Origin: Drosophila miranda
Lineage: Eukaryota > Arthropoda > Insecta > Diptera > Drosophilidae
Length of the DNA stretch: 64,000 nucleotides
NCBI RefSeq assembly: GCF_003369915.1
Contig: NC_046675.1
Span: 26,846,001-26,910,000, forward strand
Direction: 5' to 3'
Position 1 is the first letter of the stretch. Each line of letters begins with the position of its first letter. The position numbers and the translations under genes were made by a program. A model generated the notes under the pieces. That model did no database searches. It had not been told where the DNA came from and saw only the letters and a program-made list of their open reading frames with translations. Positions 12,793-23,110 of this stretch are shown here, piece by piece.

Positions 12793-13443
12793 ATCCCGCG
12801 ACGTAAACGCAGAAGCGTGCTCTCGAGCCTGTGTCTTTTTCACACACTGAGCTCTGCGCTCTCCTATTGGAATTTCATTCGTCTACGCGTGTCCTTCGTC
12901 CTGACGAAACATTTACGGTCTACAGCATTTCCAGCGAGGGCCGAGCTGTGAGGCATTAAAACAATCAATAAGTATGCTGATCTGCTTTTTGCAACGTCTT
13001 TTTACGCGAAACTCACAAATAATGTCCAACGCGTGCGAGTGTGAGTGTATTTTTTATCGTCTTATTGCAAACGTCAAATATAAGAAGAAGAAGCTCATTG
13101 CGACCAAACTACTCCAAAACATCGAAAACAACGAGCATCGAGGTTTTTCCACCGCTAGCAGCCAGTCACAGGGTGCGTGCACGCACAACAAAATTATTAT
13201 CCATGAAATTATCCATGATTCATTTCGAATCGAATATTAAAAATGAGTTGATTCACTATTTTGAATTGAAATATATATTTTTTAAATGTAATCTAGCAGT
13301 TCCCGGCAAGTTGTCAATTTCCAAAGTATCGATAAAATACATCGATAAGTTTTCATCGGCTGGAAACTGTAAATGCAACCCTAATTTGGTTAATTTAAAA
13401 TATGAAAATGAATAATGTTTTTTGTTAAACAAATGAATTTAAC
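12793..13443. other. Divergent promoter region, DNAJC14-like gene / LIPT2
   Basis: Non-coding stretch between two start codons on opposite strands. It contains the 5' leader of the J-protein gene (pyrimidine-rich on the + strand near 12840-12900), AT-rich sequence near 13230-13290, and the TATCGATA pair at 13327-13352. No extra gene is seen. Confidence 0.6.
13327..13334. promoter_or_regulatory. DRE-type site (TATCGATA) between DNAJC14-like gene and LIPT2
   Basis: Perfect palindromic TATCGATA followed ten bases later by ATCGATAA. It lies 110 bases upstream of the LIPT2 start and about 535 bases upstream of the J-protein start. DREF binding to TATCGATA at housekeeping promoters is established in Drosophila; its use here is inferred. 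Confidence 0.6.
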
Positions 13444-14142
13444 ATGTGTGTGAGACGACCGCTCGTGACTGTGGTGCGCGCTGGACGCCATAGCTATGCC
13501 AGCGGACTGAAGTTGCAGCAGCTGCTGGCGAAGTCCACACAAAACTTAGGCGAGTTCGCTGAATTTCGCAATTACATCGTTCTCCAGGAACACGATCCTG
13601 TATACACCATAGGAATTCGGAGCAAGAGTTATACGAAAGACGATGAGGATCGGCTCCGAAAATTGGGAGCAGAATTCCATCGCACGGATCGTGGTGGTTT
13701 GATTACGTTTCATGGGCCTGGTCAGCTGGTTGCCTACCCCATTCTCCACTTGCGGCAATTCAAGCCGAGTATCCGCTGGTATGTGGCCGCCCTGGAGCGC
13801 ACGGTAATAGAGACATGCCGACAGCTGGGTATTCCAGATGCTACGACCACACAGGACACAGGCATTTGGGTGGGCGACCACAAGATCTGTGCCATTGGCG
13901 TGCACGGCTCTCGTTATGTCACCACACACGGAATTGGCTTGAATTGCTGCACTGATCTGAAGTGGTTTGAGCACATCATCCCATGTGGAATCGAGGGCAA
14001 AGGTGTAACCTCCCTCACCAAAGAGCTGGGCAGGCACATTGGCATCCCGGAGGCCAGTACTGCCTTTCTCAGCAGTTTTGCCAACATTTTCGACTGTCGT
14101 GTAGCAGAGCAGGCCGATGCGGTGGCACGGGACACAAATTAG
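13444..14142 (+). CDS. Lipt2: Lipoyl(octanoyl) transferase, mitochondrial (LipB/LIPT2 family)
   Basis: Transfers octanoyl groups from mitochondrial acyl carrier protein to lipoate-dependent proteins (GCSH, E2 subunits), the first step of lipoate synthesis. Intronless, 232 residues, normal length for the family. Seen: the LipB signature RGGLITFHGPGQLVAYP at residues 83-99; the conserved lysine in GDHKICAIGV (K147); THGIGLN at about 161-167; and the catalytic cysteine in PCGIEGKGVTSL (C181). The first 15-20 residues are basic and hydroxylated (RRPLVTVVRAGRHSYAS), a plausible mitochondrial presequence, which supports the first ATG. D. melanogaster counterpart probably CG9804. It ends 81 bases before the stop of the convergent TRMT11 gene, so the two 3' UTRs probably overlap. 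Confidence 0.95.
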   Translation: MCVRRPLVTVVRAGRHSYASGLKLQQLLAKSTQNLGEFAEFRNYIVLQEHDPVYTIGIRSKSYTKDDEDRLRKLGAEFHRTDRGGLITFHGPGQLVAYPILHLRQFKPSIRWYVAALERTVIETCRQLGIPDATTTQDTGIWVGDHKICAIGVHGSRYVTTHGIGLNCCTDLKWFEHIIPCGIEGKGVTSLTKELGRHIGIPEASTAFLSSFANIFDCRVAEQADAVARDTN

Positions 14143-14206
14143 CTTATCGTTTTGATTGTGATTTCTCTAGGATACAAATGTTAAAGAATACAAATCCTAT
14201 ACAAGA

Positions 14207-14212
14207 TTTATT
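14207..14212 (-). terminator. Poly(A) signal, TRMT11 homologue
   Basis: TTTATT on + (AATAAA on -) only 11 bases past the stop codon at 14223-14225, giving a very short 3' UTR in the gap before convergent LIPT2. Confidence 0.6.
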
Positions 14213-14222
14213 ACTATTGTGT

Positions 14223-15859
14223 CTAGACGAAACGGGCTTTGTTCAGGTCACATTTCTTCGCGCGCCCGTCAGTGGGAATCTTCCCCCGACTTTCCATTTC
14301 CAGGCGACCGAGCTCACGTATTTCTGCCTTGCGCATTCGCCGATCCTTGCGAGACTCCAGCGCATTGTTGAAGTAGCGATCTCTGAAGTCCTCCGAGGGC
14401 GTAGGTACATGTGTTATTCTGGGCTCTGAAGCTTCTGCGTGGCTGTATTCCGAACTCTTCTCATAGGTGAGCAGGCGGCGGGACGTGTTGCCAGTCAGGG
14501 GCTGTTCGGAGTTGGCCACCAGCCGCAAATGCTTGTGATGTGGCAGCATTGCCTCATCGTAGTCCTCTCTGAGTGGGGTGGGTGAATTTTTTAATTTGGC
14601 CAATCTATTAAATGGATGGGTTCTCACCGATGGAAGGGTAGCCAGCAAACGAGGCGTCCTCCTAGTTTCAAGTGCTTCGCAGAAAACTCGAGCAGATCGC
14701 AGTACAAGCTCTGCAGGGAATAGTGCGAAGTGGACGGATAGTGGACCATATCCTCACTTCGTGTGTCCTCTTTGGCACTCTTTTTGGTCTCCACCTTTTC
14801 TGTGGCCTCGCGTATTCCGTATGGAGCTAAAAATTCAAATTTCGGTTTAGAATTCACTGGAGGACACTTTGCGCCGCAATACTGCTCCACCTACGATCGG
14901 TTATGATGCTATCGAATAAAAGGCGAGGGTGCCAGAGAGGATTCGAGAAGTCGGCTACCAACACATCCATGTAGCGATCCGCACACCCATACTGCTTCAG
15001 ATTCGCCCTGATGCTCTCATCCCTTTCCCGAACCCTTTGGGATATACGGCTGGGCCGGCATTGCGCATGCACCATCATATAATCAATGTCGGCTCCCAAG
15101 ACATACCCACCGAACTTGGCTGCGCTTACCAGCAATGAGCCCGTCCCGACGAATGGATCAAACACCAAGTCGCCCTCACGCACCATCGCTTGGTTGGCCA
15201 TGAGCAGACTCAGCTGAGCATCCATACTGGTGTTTCCGATGAATTTTCGCTTCTTCAAAGAGAGATCTTTGATCAAATGCCTCTGACCCTGAGCCAGAAG
15301 CCGTCCGAAAAGAATGTCGTCGGGCACAGGAGGCACTGCTTTTGGATCCAAGCCCCAGAATTCTATGTACCACCACTCCACCTGAGGGTTCTTCAGATCG
15401 ACAGTGCCTTCAATGGGTAAGTAGTCCATCGTCTCAATCTTCTCAACTTTTTCCCGCTGACTAAAATGCTTGTTGTAGGTCTCGACAGTGATTTTAAAGC
15501 TAACATCGGAGCTGAAGAGGCGCGCGATCTCTTTGTGGTGCGTATCCACGTGAGAGCGAAGTCTATTGTGAAACTCTGGCAGGGTATTGGAGTGGGAATA
15601 GAGCTCGAATATAGCACGCAAGGCAATGGATCGGGATGCATACTGCAAAGCAGTCTTTTCGTTGGGGAACTCCACCAGCCAGAAGGGTTTCTGCAAAACA
15701 CAAGTTAAACAAAGTTAAATTAACTGACAAGTAACTTACCAACAGCTGTTCGGACACTCGTCGAAACTGAAAGCCAAACATCTTAGCAAGTGATTCGAAC
15801 TCTGATATTCTGAAGTCGACATGCTCCTGTGCAAACCATAGTATATATTTCTTCCACAT
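14223..15859 (-). CDS. Trmt11: tRNA guanosine-N2-methyltransferase, TRMT11 family (m2G10), four coding exons
   Basis: Catalytic subunit that, with TRMT112, methylates guanosine 10 of tRNAs. Exons on -: 15859-15740, 15690-14895, 14826-14628, 14568-14223; 486 residues, close to other family members. Seen: N-terminal THUMP-type region starting MWKKYILWFAQEHVDFR; the S-adenosylmethionine-binding motif FDPFVGTGSLLVSAAKFGG; acidic GADID after it; and the catalytic DPPYG box at residues 305-309, formed only when the exon ending GATC (14895) is joined to the exon beginning CTCCATACGG. This decides between two neighbouring donors. The C-terminal tail is basic. D. melanogaster counterpart probably CG1074. 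Head-to-tail spacing to eIF3a is filled by a transposon-like element. Confidence 0.95.
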
Positions 15860-15946
15860 TTTGATTGTTTAGCTCGTAGTTTTCGTGCATTTGCGAATTG
15901 TTCCCGCGTGTTGTTGTTTACATCTGGCAGGCTGGCCGAGTTCAAA

Positions 15947-15976
15947 TCATCAATAGCTATCGGCAGCTATTGATAA
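15947..15976. promoter_or_regulatory. Inverted repeat in the TRMT11 homologue promoter
   Basis: TCAATAGCT, six-base spacer ATCGGC, then AGCTATTGA: a perfect 9-base inverted repeat about 95 bases upstream of the start codon. It may be a binding site for a dimeric factor or part of a TATCGATA-type promoter; the function is not known. Confidence 0.45.
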
Positions 15977-16000
15977 CATCAATGTCGTCCAGCCCTGGCT

Positions 16001-16640
16001 AGTGCTGCCATTTTAGCTTCTTTTAAGTAGATTTGGCTTATTTTAAAATCAAATACTTGAGAATTAATTAAAATGCTTATACTTGAAATCTAGCTTATTT
16101 AAAATTTCATTCACTTTTTTGGCTTAAAAAAAATTGTATTGTTATATTTGTTAATTTTTATCGAGAAATCGGACAAAAATTAAACCATACCATCCAATTT
16201 TGTGTGTAAATGTATAGTAATTTTTCGTTGATAAATTTTAGTCACACTACAGTATTGCACATGTTTGCAAAATTACAAAGTCCAAAAGTGTTTTATACAA
16301 AAAATTTCCACAATTTTTGGTTGAATTTCAATGAATTTAAGGAGGGTCTACGCAATGTGCCAACTGACCCCACAAAAGCTTACTTCTGCTTTTGAAAGGC
16401 AACAATTGGGGCCAAGTCATGCGAATTACGCCAGCAAAAGGCTGCAGTTTGTTTGTACACTCGGCCATAGCATGATGAAGTGGATAAATCATGCCATTAA
16501 TTTAATAAAAAATTCAAAAATCTATATCAATAAACTTCAATAATCCATTATTTTAATGTGTTTTTATGGTATGCTTATTTTTAAGCTTTTTTTCATTTGT
16601 AGCTTATTCTAGCCTATTTTTTCTTCAATCTGGCAGTACT
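16001..16640. mobile_element. AT-rich MITE-like element with AGTGCTGCCA inverted ends
   Basis: A 640-base AT-rich block between the TRMT11 and eIF3a promoters. It starts AGTGCTGCCATTTTAGCTT and ends with AATCTGGCAGTACT, whose reverse complement AGTACTGCCAGATT matches the start in 9 of the first 10 bases. Internal repeats of AGCTTATTTTAAAA-like sequence occur near both ends (16013-16050, 16090-16105, 16573-16620). No transposase frame is present, so this would be a non-autonomous element. Confidence 0.5.
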
Positions 16641-16795
16641 GGAACTGACAGCCGTAAACTCGGCCATTTTGTGTTAACCTCGAAGGCCACACGTAGGCGC
16701 GCCGAAAATTTGTACAATTTTCAGCTCTTCGGGCCCGGTAAACATTAACAAAAGCAACTGCCAGTGTCAGTGCACAAACATTTAATTGAGCAAAC

Positions 16796-19700
16796 ATGGC
16801 GCGTTATACCCAACGTCCGGAAAATGCTCTTAAAAGAGCTAATGGTAAGTGCAGAAAATTTTCCATGCGGTGGCCGACGACAAATGTCAGACGGCTACTC
16901 TCTCTCTCTCTCTCTTACTTGCCATTCGCATTTTAACGTTCCGCGTTCTCTCTCTCTGTGTGTCTCCTCAGAATTTATTGAGGTGGGCAAGCCTTTGAGG
17001 GCCCTGGATACTCTTCAGGAAGTGTTCCGCAACAAGAGGTGGAACTATGCCTACTCGGAGACGGTCATTGAGCCGCTCATGTTCAAGTACCTGTACTTGT
17101 GCGTGGAGCTCAAGAAGTCGCACATTGCCAAGGAGGGTCTCTTCCAGTACCGCAACATGTTTCAGCTGGTCAACGTGAACTCGCTGGAGAATGTTATCCG
17201 CGGCTACTTGAAAATGGCCGAGGAGCACACTGAGGCCGCCCAGGCGCAGTCCTCCGCGGCTGTGGCTGTGCTGGAGCTTGACGACTTGGACAACATCGCC
17301 ACTCCCGAGAGCATCCTGATGAGCGCAGTGTGTGGTGAAGATGCCCAGGACCGGTCCGACCGCACCATTCTCTTGCCCTGGGTGAAGTTCCTCTGGGAGT
17401 CGTATTGCCAGTGCCTGGAGTTGCTTCGTGTGAACACCCACTGCGAGGCGCTGTACCATGACATCGCTCGCATGGCCTTCCAATTCTGTTTGAAATACAA
17501 TCGCAAGAGCGAGTTCCGTCGTCTGTGTGACAAGCTGCGCAAGCATCTTGAGGACATCTGCAAGAGCAGCAACCAGACCACAGGCGTCTCGATCAACAAG
17601 GTGGAGACGCAGCAGCTATGCCTGGACACCAGGCTGTATCTGCTCGACTCGGCCATCCAGATGGAGCTGTGGCAGGAGGCCTACAAGGCCATCGAGGACA
17701 TCCACGGCCTGATGGCCCTCTCCAAGAAGACGCCCGTGCCCAAAACGATGGCGAACTATTACCAGAAGCTTGCCATGGTCTTCAGCAAGGCTGGCAATCA
17801 GCTTTTCCATGCCGCCGCCCTGCTCAAGCTCTTCCAGCTGACGCGCGAGCTGAAGAAGAATCTGACCAAGGACGACCTGCAGCGCATGGCTGCACATGTT
17901 CTCCTGGCCACCCTTTCGATTCCTCTGCCGTCGGCCCATCCGGAATTCGACAGGTTCATTGAGGCGGACAAGAGCCCTCTCGAGAAGGCCCAGAAGCTGG
18001 CCGTCCTTCTTGGCCTGCCCCAGCCGCCCACTCGTGTTTCTCTCATCCGGGAGGTGGTGAGTAGCAATCGTAGAAGCTCCGCTGAAGGATTTTCGAGTGT
18101 TAATCGAGTATTAATCCCCTCTAGGTGCGGTTGAATGTGCCGCAACTCGTCTCCGAGGATTTCCGGAACTTGTACAACTGGTTGGAGGTGGACTTCAACC
18201 CCCTGAATCTCTGCAAGAGGATTCAGTCCATTGTGGACATCATCGAGACGGGCCCCACGGAGACCAACCTGCTCAGCCCCTACATTCAGTCGCTGAAGGA
18301 CGTCACCATCATGCGCCTGATTCGGCAGATCTCGCAGGTGTACGATAGCATCAAGTTCAAGCGCCTGCTGGAGCTGGCCACCTTCTGCAACATCTTCGAG
18401 CTGGAAAAGCTGCTGGTCGAGTCGGTGCGCCACAACGACATGCAGATACGCATCGATCATCAAAAGAACAGCATCTACTTTGGCACCGACCTCACCGAGA
18501 GTCAGCGCGAGTACCGCCCGGATGGACCGGCCCTGCAGTCGATGCCGTCCGAGCAGATTCGCTCCCAGCTGGTGAACATGTCCACCGTGCTGACCCGAGC
18601 CGTGTCCATTGTCTATCCGAATAGGGAGCGCGATCAGCGGGCCAAGCTGCGCACCCAAATGGTGCACCACTACCATGAGATCAAGGATCGCGAGCACCAG
18701 CGCATTCTGCAGAGACAGAAGATCATCGAGGATCGCAAGGAGTACATCGAGAAGCAGAACAACGCGCGCGAGGAGGAGGAGGCGCGCCGCCAGGAAGAGG
18801 AGTCTCGCAAGGCCAAGCTGGCCGAGCAGAAACGCCTGGAGCTGGAGCAGGAGGAGCGCGAGCGCAAGCGCCACCAGAATGAAATTCAGGCCATCAAAGA
18901 GAAGAGCCTCAAGGAAAAGGTGCAGCAGATATCGCAAACCGCCCACGGCAAGAAAATGCTCTCCAAGCTGGACGAGGAGGGCATCAAGAAGCTCGACGCC
19001 GAGCAGATCGCCAAGCGCGAGAGCGAGGAGCTTCAGCGCGAGGCCAAGGAGCTGCAGTCGAAGCTCAAGTCGCAGGAGAAGAAGATCGACTACTATGAGC
19101 GCGCCAAGCGCCTGGAGGAGATCCCTCTCTTCGAGAAGTATCTGGCCGAGAAGCAGGTCAAGGACAAGGAGTTCTGGGAAGCCACCGAGAAGACGCGCAT
19201 CGAGAATGCCATTGCTGAGCGCAAGGATGCTGTCAGCCAGCAGGAGCGCCTCAAGCGCATGTATATCGACCGAGATGAATTCCTTGAGGCTCTCAAGAAG
19301 GAGCGCGCCTCCCTCTACGTGGAGAAGCTCAAGAAGTTCGAGATCGCCTTGGAGGCGGAGCGGAAGAAGCGCCTGGCCGACCGCGTTATTCGTCGTCGGG
19401 AGGATCGTCGTCAGGCCTTCCTGCGCGAAAAGGAAGAGGAACGCCTTCGCAAGGAGGAAGAGATCCGCCTGGCGCAGGCCGCAGAAGAGCGTGCCGCTGC
19501 CGAGGCCCGTCGCCTCGAGCGCGAGGCTGAGGACGAGAAGCGTCGTGCCCAGTACGAGAAACAGCGCGCCAAGGAGGAGGAGGCCGATCGTAAAATTAAG
19601 GAAGACCGCGACCGATTGGCTCGGGAGGTGGCCGTCGAGCGCGAGCGTAGTGATAAAGAGCGCGACACCTGGCGTCCACGTGGAGGCGACAGGCCCAGCG

Positions 19701-20602
19701 CAGCGGTAGCTGCAGCTGGAGGTGGCGGCGGAGCCGGAGAGTGGCGTCGTGCTGCGGCGCCAACAGGCGACCGGAACGAACGTGCCGGGGACCGCAACGA
19801 GCGTGGTGGAGAGCGCATGGAGCGTGGCGGGGATCGGATGGAACGTGGAGGAGATCGCATGGAGCGCGGCGGAGAGCGCACAGAGCGTGGAGGAGATCGC
19901 ATGGATCGCGGTGGCGAACGCATGGAGCGCGGTGGAGAACGCGGCGAGAGAGGTGCAGATCGCGATCGTGAGCGCAAGGACAACGAGGGCACCGACTCCT
20001 GGCGTGTGCGTCGCGAGCCAGATTCTCAGCGTGGTGCGGGAGTCAAGGATGCCAGCGGTAGTGCTGCCCCGCCATCTCGAGATGATAAGTGGCGACGAGG
20101 CGGAGACCGCGACCGCGATCGTGATCGTGACTTCCGCAACGATGGACCGCGCCGGGACAGAGACGACAGAGATGATCGCGACCGTGGTGGCTTCCGTCGC
20201 AACGATGGGCCACGCCGCAATGATGATGCTGCACCGCGCGAAACCGGTGGCAACTGGCGCGACGCTCCACGTCAGAGTGATCGTGACAATCGTCGCCCTG
20301 CTGGCGAGAGACGCGACCGCGAGGTGCGTGGCGGCGATTTGCGCGGCCCAGAATCCCGCGCACCCAAGGAGGGTGGACCCAGCGGTGGTACTGGTACTGC
20401 TGCTGGTGGTGGCGGTGGTGGTGGCAACTGGCGCACTGCACCCGGCCCACGCGATGAGCCCGCTCCCAAACGCGATCAGCCCCAGGACAAGGGTAAGTTT
20501 TCCCTCACCCCCGTCCAGCTTTGAAGAGTTAATAATAATTTAATTCCCACAGAAAACAAGGCCGTAGACGATGGCGAATGGACTAGTGTGAAGCGTCGTT
20601 AA
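16796..20602 (+). CDS. eIF3a: Translation initiation factor eIF3 subunit a, four coding exons
   Basis: Largest scaffold subunit of eIF3, binding the 40S ribosome and mRNA during initiation. Exons: 16796-16844, 16972-18056, 18125-20492, 20553-20602; 1183 residues. Seen: N-terminus MARYTQRPENALKRANEF, nearly the animal consensus, which fixes the start; KKSHIAKEGLFQYRN; the PCI region at roughly residues 310-500 (YNWLEVDFNPLNLC); a long charged coiled coil with a spectrin-like helical character (about 540-880); then an Arg/Gly/Asp-rich tail with imperfect 9-10 residue repeats such as ERMERGGDR (about 930-990). It ends EWTSVKRR, like the C-terminus of other eIF3a proteins. An alternative reading without the last short exon would stop seven residues after the 20492 donor. 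Confidence 0.98.
19785..19965 (+). repeat. Tandem coding repeats in eIF3a tail
   Basis: Imperfect 27-30 base repeats encode (E/D)R(M/N/T)ERGG(D/E)R units, at least eight in a row. The same kind of repeat is known in mammalian eIF3a but with a different unit. Confidence 0.85.
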
Positions 20603-20817
20603 ATTATCCTCGAGTTGAATCGGCTTATATATATATATATGTGTAGTTATCCCCCGCATTTTCGTCTATACAAACCATACTAACCCGAACATGTTTTTCT
20701 GATTTTATACTACTTGTACGTTGTCGGGTCAGAAGAAGCGCTATACAGCTCAATAATTAAACAAATGCTTGTGCCAGATGTTCGGATCGGAAATCTGCAT
20801 CCTTAAAGTAAATTGAA

Positions 20818-20823
20818 AATAAA
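20818..20823 (+). terminator. Poly(A) signal, eIF3a transcript
   Basis: AATAAA (with a second overlapping copy four bases on) about 215 bases after the eIF3a stop. Confidence 0.7.
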
Positions 20824-21083
20824 ATAAATATGTTCCAACCTAACCAAGTGGAATTCCTCTCCTCATACGTCATCATGACCATTTTGCATTCACTGTAGGG
20901 TATTAAAAAAAGAATTTGTGTTTGAATTAAAGCGATAACAGAGCGCGCCTAACAGCACTTGTCAACAAATGTTACTAACAGCGGGGAGAGTATGTAAGGA
21001 CGACGAGGTTGAGTTCGTACAAAGACTATACATACAGTATGTATGGTTAGTAGCGCTGGCCTAAATGTTGTATGTAGCCTTAT

Positions 21084-21486
21084 CAGGGTGACCGCTTACG
21101 GAATTTTTCATACTTTTCGGTATTTTTGATGTCAAAATTGAACCGACGGTATATTTAAGGTATATCGGCATATAGTGGTATATTTTGTGAATTTCACCAA
21201 TCTATTAAATTTAATTTTCAACGTTATATAGAAATACAATAAAAGCAATTATGTAAAGCAAGCCAGTCAAGTAGAAAATAAATTCTCTAATCGGATAAAA
21301 TTATGTGGGCATGGCTAAATTTTCTATATAGCTGGTAATATTCCACGGAATATCAAAAACGAAGAATATGTAACATAGAACTTGAATTCGTCAGTATATT
21401 TACGGTATATTTTTCAAAGGAGACGGTATATTTAGAAATATTTCTGTGGGACGGTATATTTTTACGATAAGTTCGCGGTCACACTG
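21084..21486. mobile_element. Short element with GTGACCGC inverted ends and GGTATATTT core
   Basis: Starts CAGGGTGACCGC and ends GCGGTCACACTG; the reverse complement of the end, CAGTGTGACCGC, matches the start in 11 of 12 bases. The interior is AT-rich and has repeated GACGGTATATTT motifs. There is no coding capacity. The end GGTCACACTG is also the Drosophila core-promoter Motif 1, so the element may supply promoter-like sequence. Confidence 0.55.
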
Positions 21487-21642
21487 CTGGCCAATGGTGG
21501 GCACCACCGATAGTAGACGATAGGTTTTCGAAAAACATCAACAGTGCAATCGATAGTTCTCCACCTCTAGTTCAAATCGAGACATTGTTGTTGGTTAATT
21601 CGCCGTTCTTGTGACCTTTTTTGCTAAACCCTTTTTTAAACA

Positions 21643-21881
21643 AAAGCCAATAAATGCAATTATTCTAATTATGCAAATCAAGTAGGAACTTGATTCACCT
21701 ATCGTATAAAATTAAGTGGGCATGGCTAAATGTTCTATTTAGCTGGTAATATTCCACGGAATATCCAAAACGAGGAATATGTAACATAGAACTTGAATTC
21801 GTCAGTATATTTACGGTATATTTTTCAAATGAGACGGTATATTTACGTATATTTCATAGGGTCAGTCACTCAGTCACACTG
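21643..21881. repeat. Second copy of the 21.3 kb element core
   Basis: About 200 bases here repeat the block at 21230-21455 in the same orientation with few differences, including GGGCATGGCTAAAT, TTCCACGGAATATC and CGTCAGTATATTTACGG. It ends AGTCACACTG at 21872-21881, the same terminal motif as the first copy. Confidence 0.85.
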
Positions 21882-21884
21882 AGG

Positions 21885-22276
21885 GGCCCGCGAACTAACA
21901 GAATAACATTGCCGCGCAGCCAGGTCCACGTGAACATATTTTGAGCAATGTGATTCATAAACTTATCAGATAAACCGAGCGTGAAATGAATTATAGTGGC
22001 GTTCGAATACTATAATCTGTGAATTTGAATGAAAGTGTCAGTGAGACATAGCTGGATATCGTTGCCGACGCTTTTTAAACCAATAACGTAGATTAAGGGA
22101 CCTGTGCTTGTGTTGGTGCTGCGGACGCAGCGCTCAACATGTGAGGTTAAAGCAGACAGACAAACAGACGGCGGCAACAAGCTATAAGAAACAACAATTT
22201 ATACACAGTAGACATAGGATTAGGATTCAAGATCAACAGTGAATAGGTGCCGTGCGCAGGCTGAAATATCCCAAAG
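21885..22276 (+). other. Possible distal 5' leader exon of spargel
   Basis: GC-mixed, stop-rich sequence without a long frame, just after a GTCACACTG promoter-like motif, ending in the good donor AAAG/GTAATA (22276/22277). It could be a non-coding first exon spliced to the acceptor at 24914. The start of the exon is not resolved and the link to spargel is inference; it may instead belong to an unknown transcript. Confidence 0.3.
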
Positions 22277-23110
22277 GTAATATATGGCAACTGAAAACCA
22301 CCTGAAAGCTGATCCAGGCGCTCCAGCCGCGGAGTGGGTGCTCTGGCGGGTCATCAAATTCGCAAGAACACTAATACGTACATATGTCGGTGAATCCGTT
22401 TCGCGTACATTTATTTATTTCGAATGAAAACAGCTTTTTAAACAAAATGCGGCTGGTGTCTATGAAGGGGTGTGAGTGTGGTGTGCGGGTGTTCGGGAAA
22501 TGTGATAGCGAACTGTAGCAAAAGTGTAGTCTTGAATTTGATTGTTGTGTTGAGGAGCATAAAAAGCACATGGCGTGGCGGCGGCGTTTACCCATACAAG
22601 CGTATGCGCGCGCACACACACCCACACGTGGTCCGTGGGCCCGCGACACATGTGCGGCGGCTTATCTTCTTCTTCCATCTGTCTCTCGTCTGTGTGTGTG
22701 CGTGCGCATGTGTTTTGTTTTTGTTGTTAGCCCGTGATTTAAATTTAAGCCACAGTACGGGAACTCCTCTAGGAGCGGCGGCTCAGACGCTGTGAATCCT
22801 GTGGCCTCTCCATCAGATGCAACGTGCATCCACCCCATACCCCGGGATGCACGTGAGAGGGTGGGTAAAACTGCATGTTGCTTTCTCCTGTCAACGTGCC
22901 ACGCTGCTTTTTGCTGTTCCGTTTTGGGCCGCGGTGCATTGCTGGCGTTGCCAACTTGTTGAGTCTTGCGCGCGCGAAATTTGAATTTGGAATTATCTAA
23001 TGTCTTTGTATGTGTGTGTGAGTGCTCTTTGTCCAGTGTCGATCAATTCATATGTTTTTTGGGATTATTGTCTATTATTTGTTAGTGTGTAATGCTTAGC
23101 AATGAGATTT
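22277..23110. other. Non-coding stretch between putative leader exon and the 417-residue gene
   Basis: I see no convincing exon. It holds GT/CA-rich simple sequence near 22600-22720 and probably the 3' UTR of the minus-strand gene that ends at 23111. No canonical AATAAA was found on the minus strand. Confidence 0.4.

Noticed and set aside
17798..18946. 382-codon - frame opposite eIF3a
   Set aside because: Antisense shadow of the G/C-biased eIF3a coding strand; Leu/Ala-rich mirror composition.
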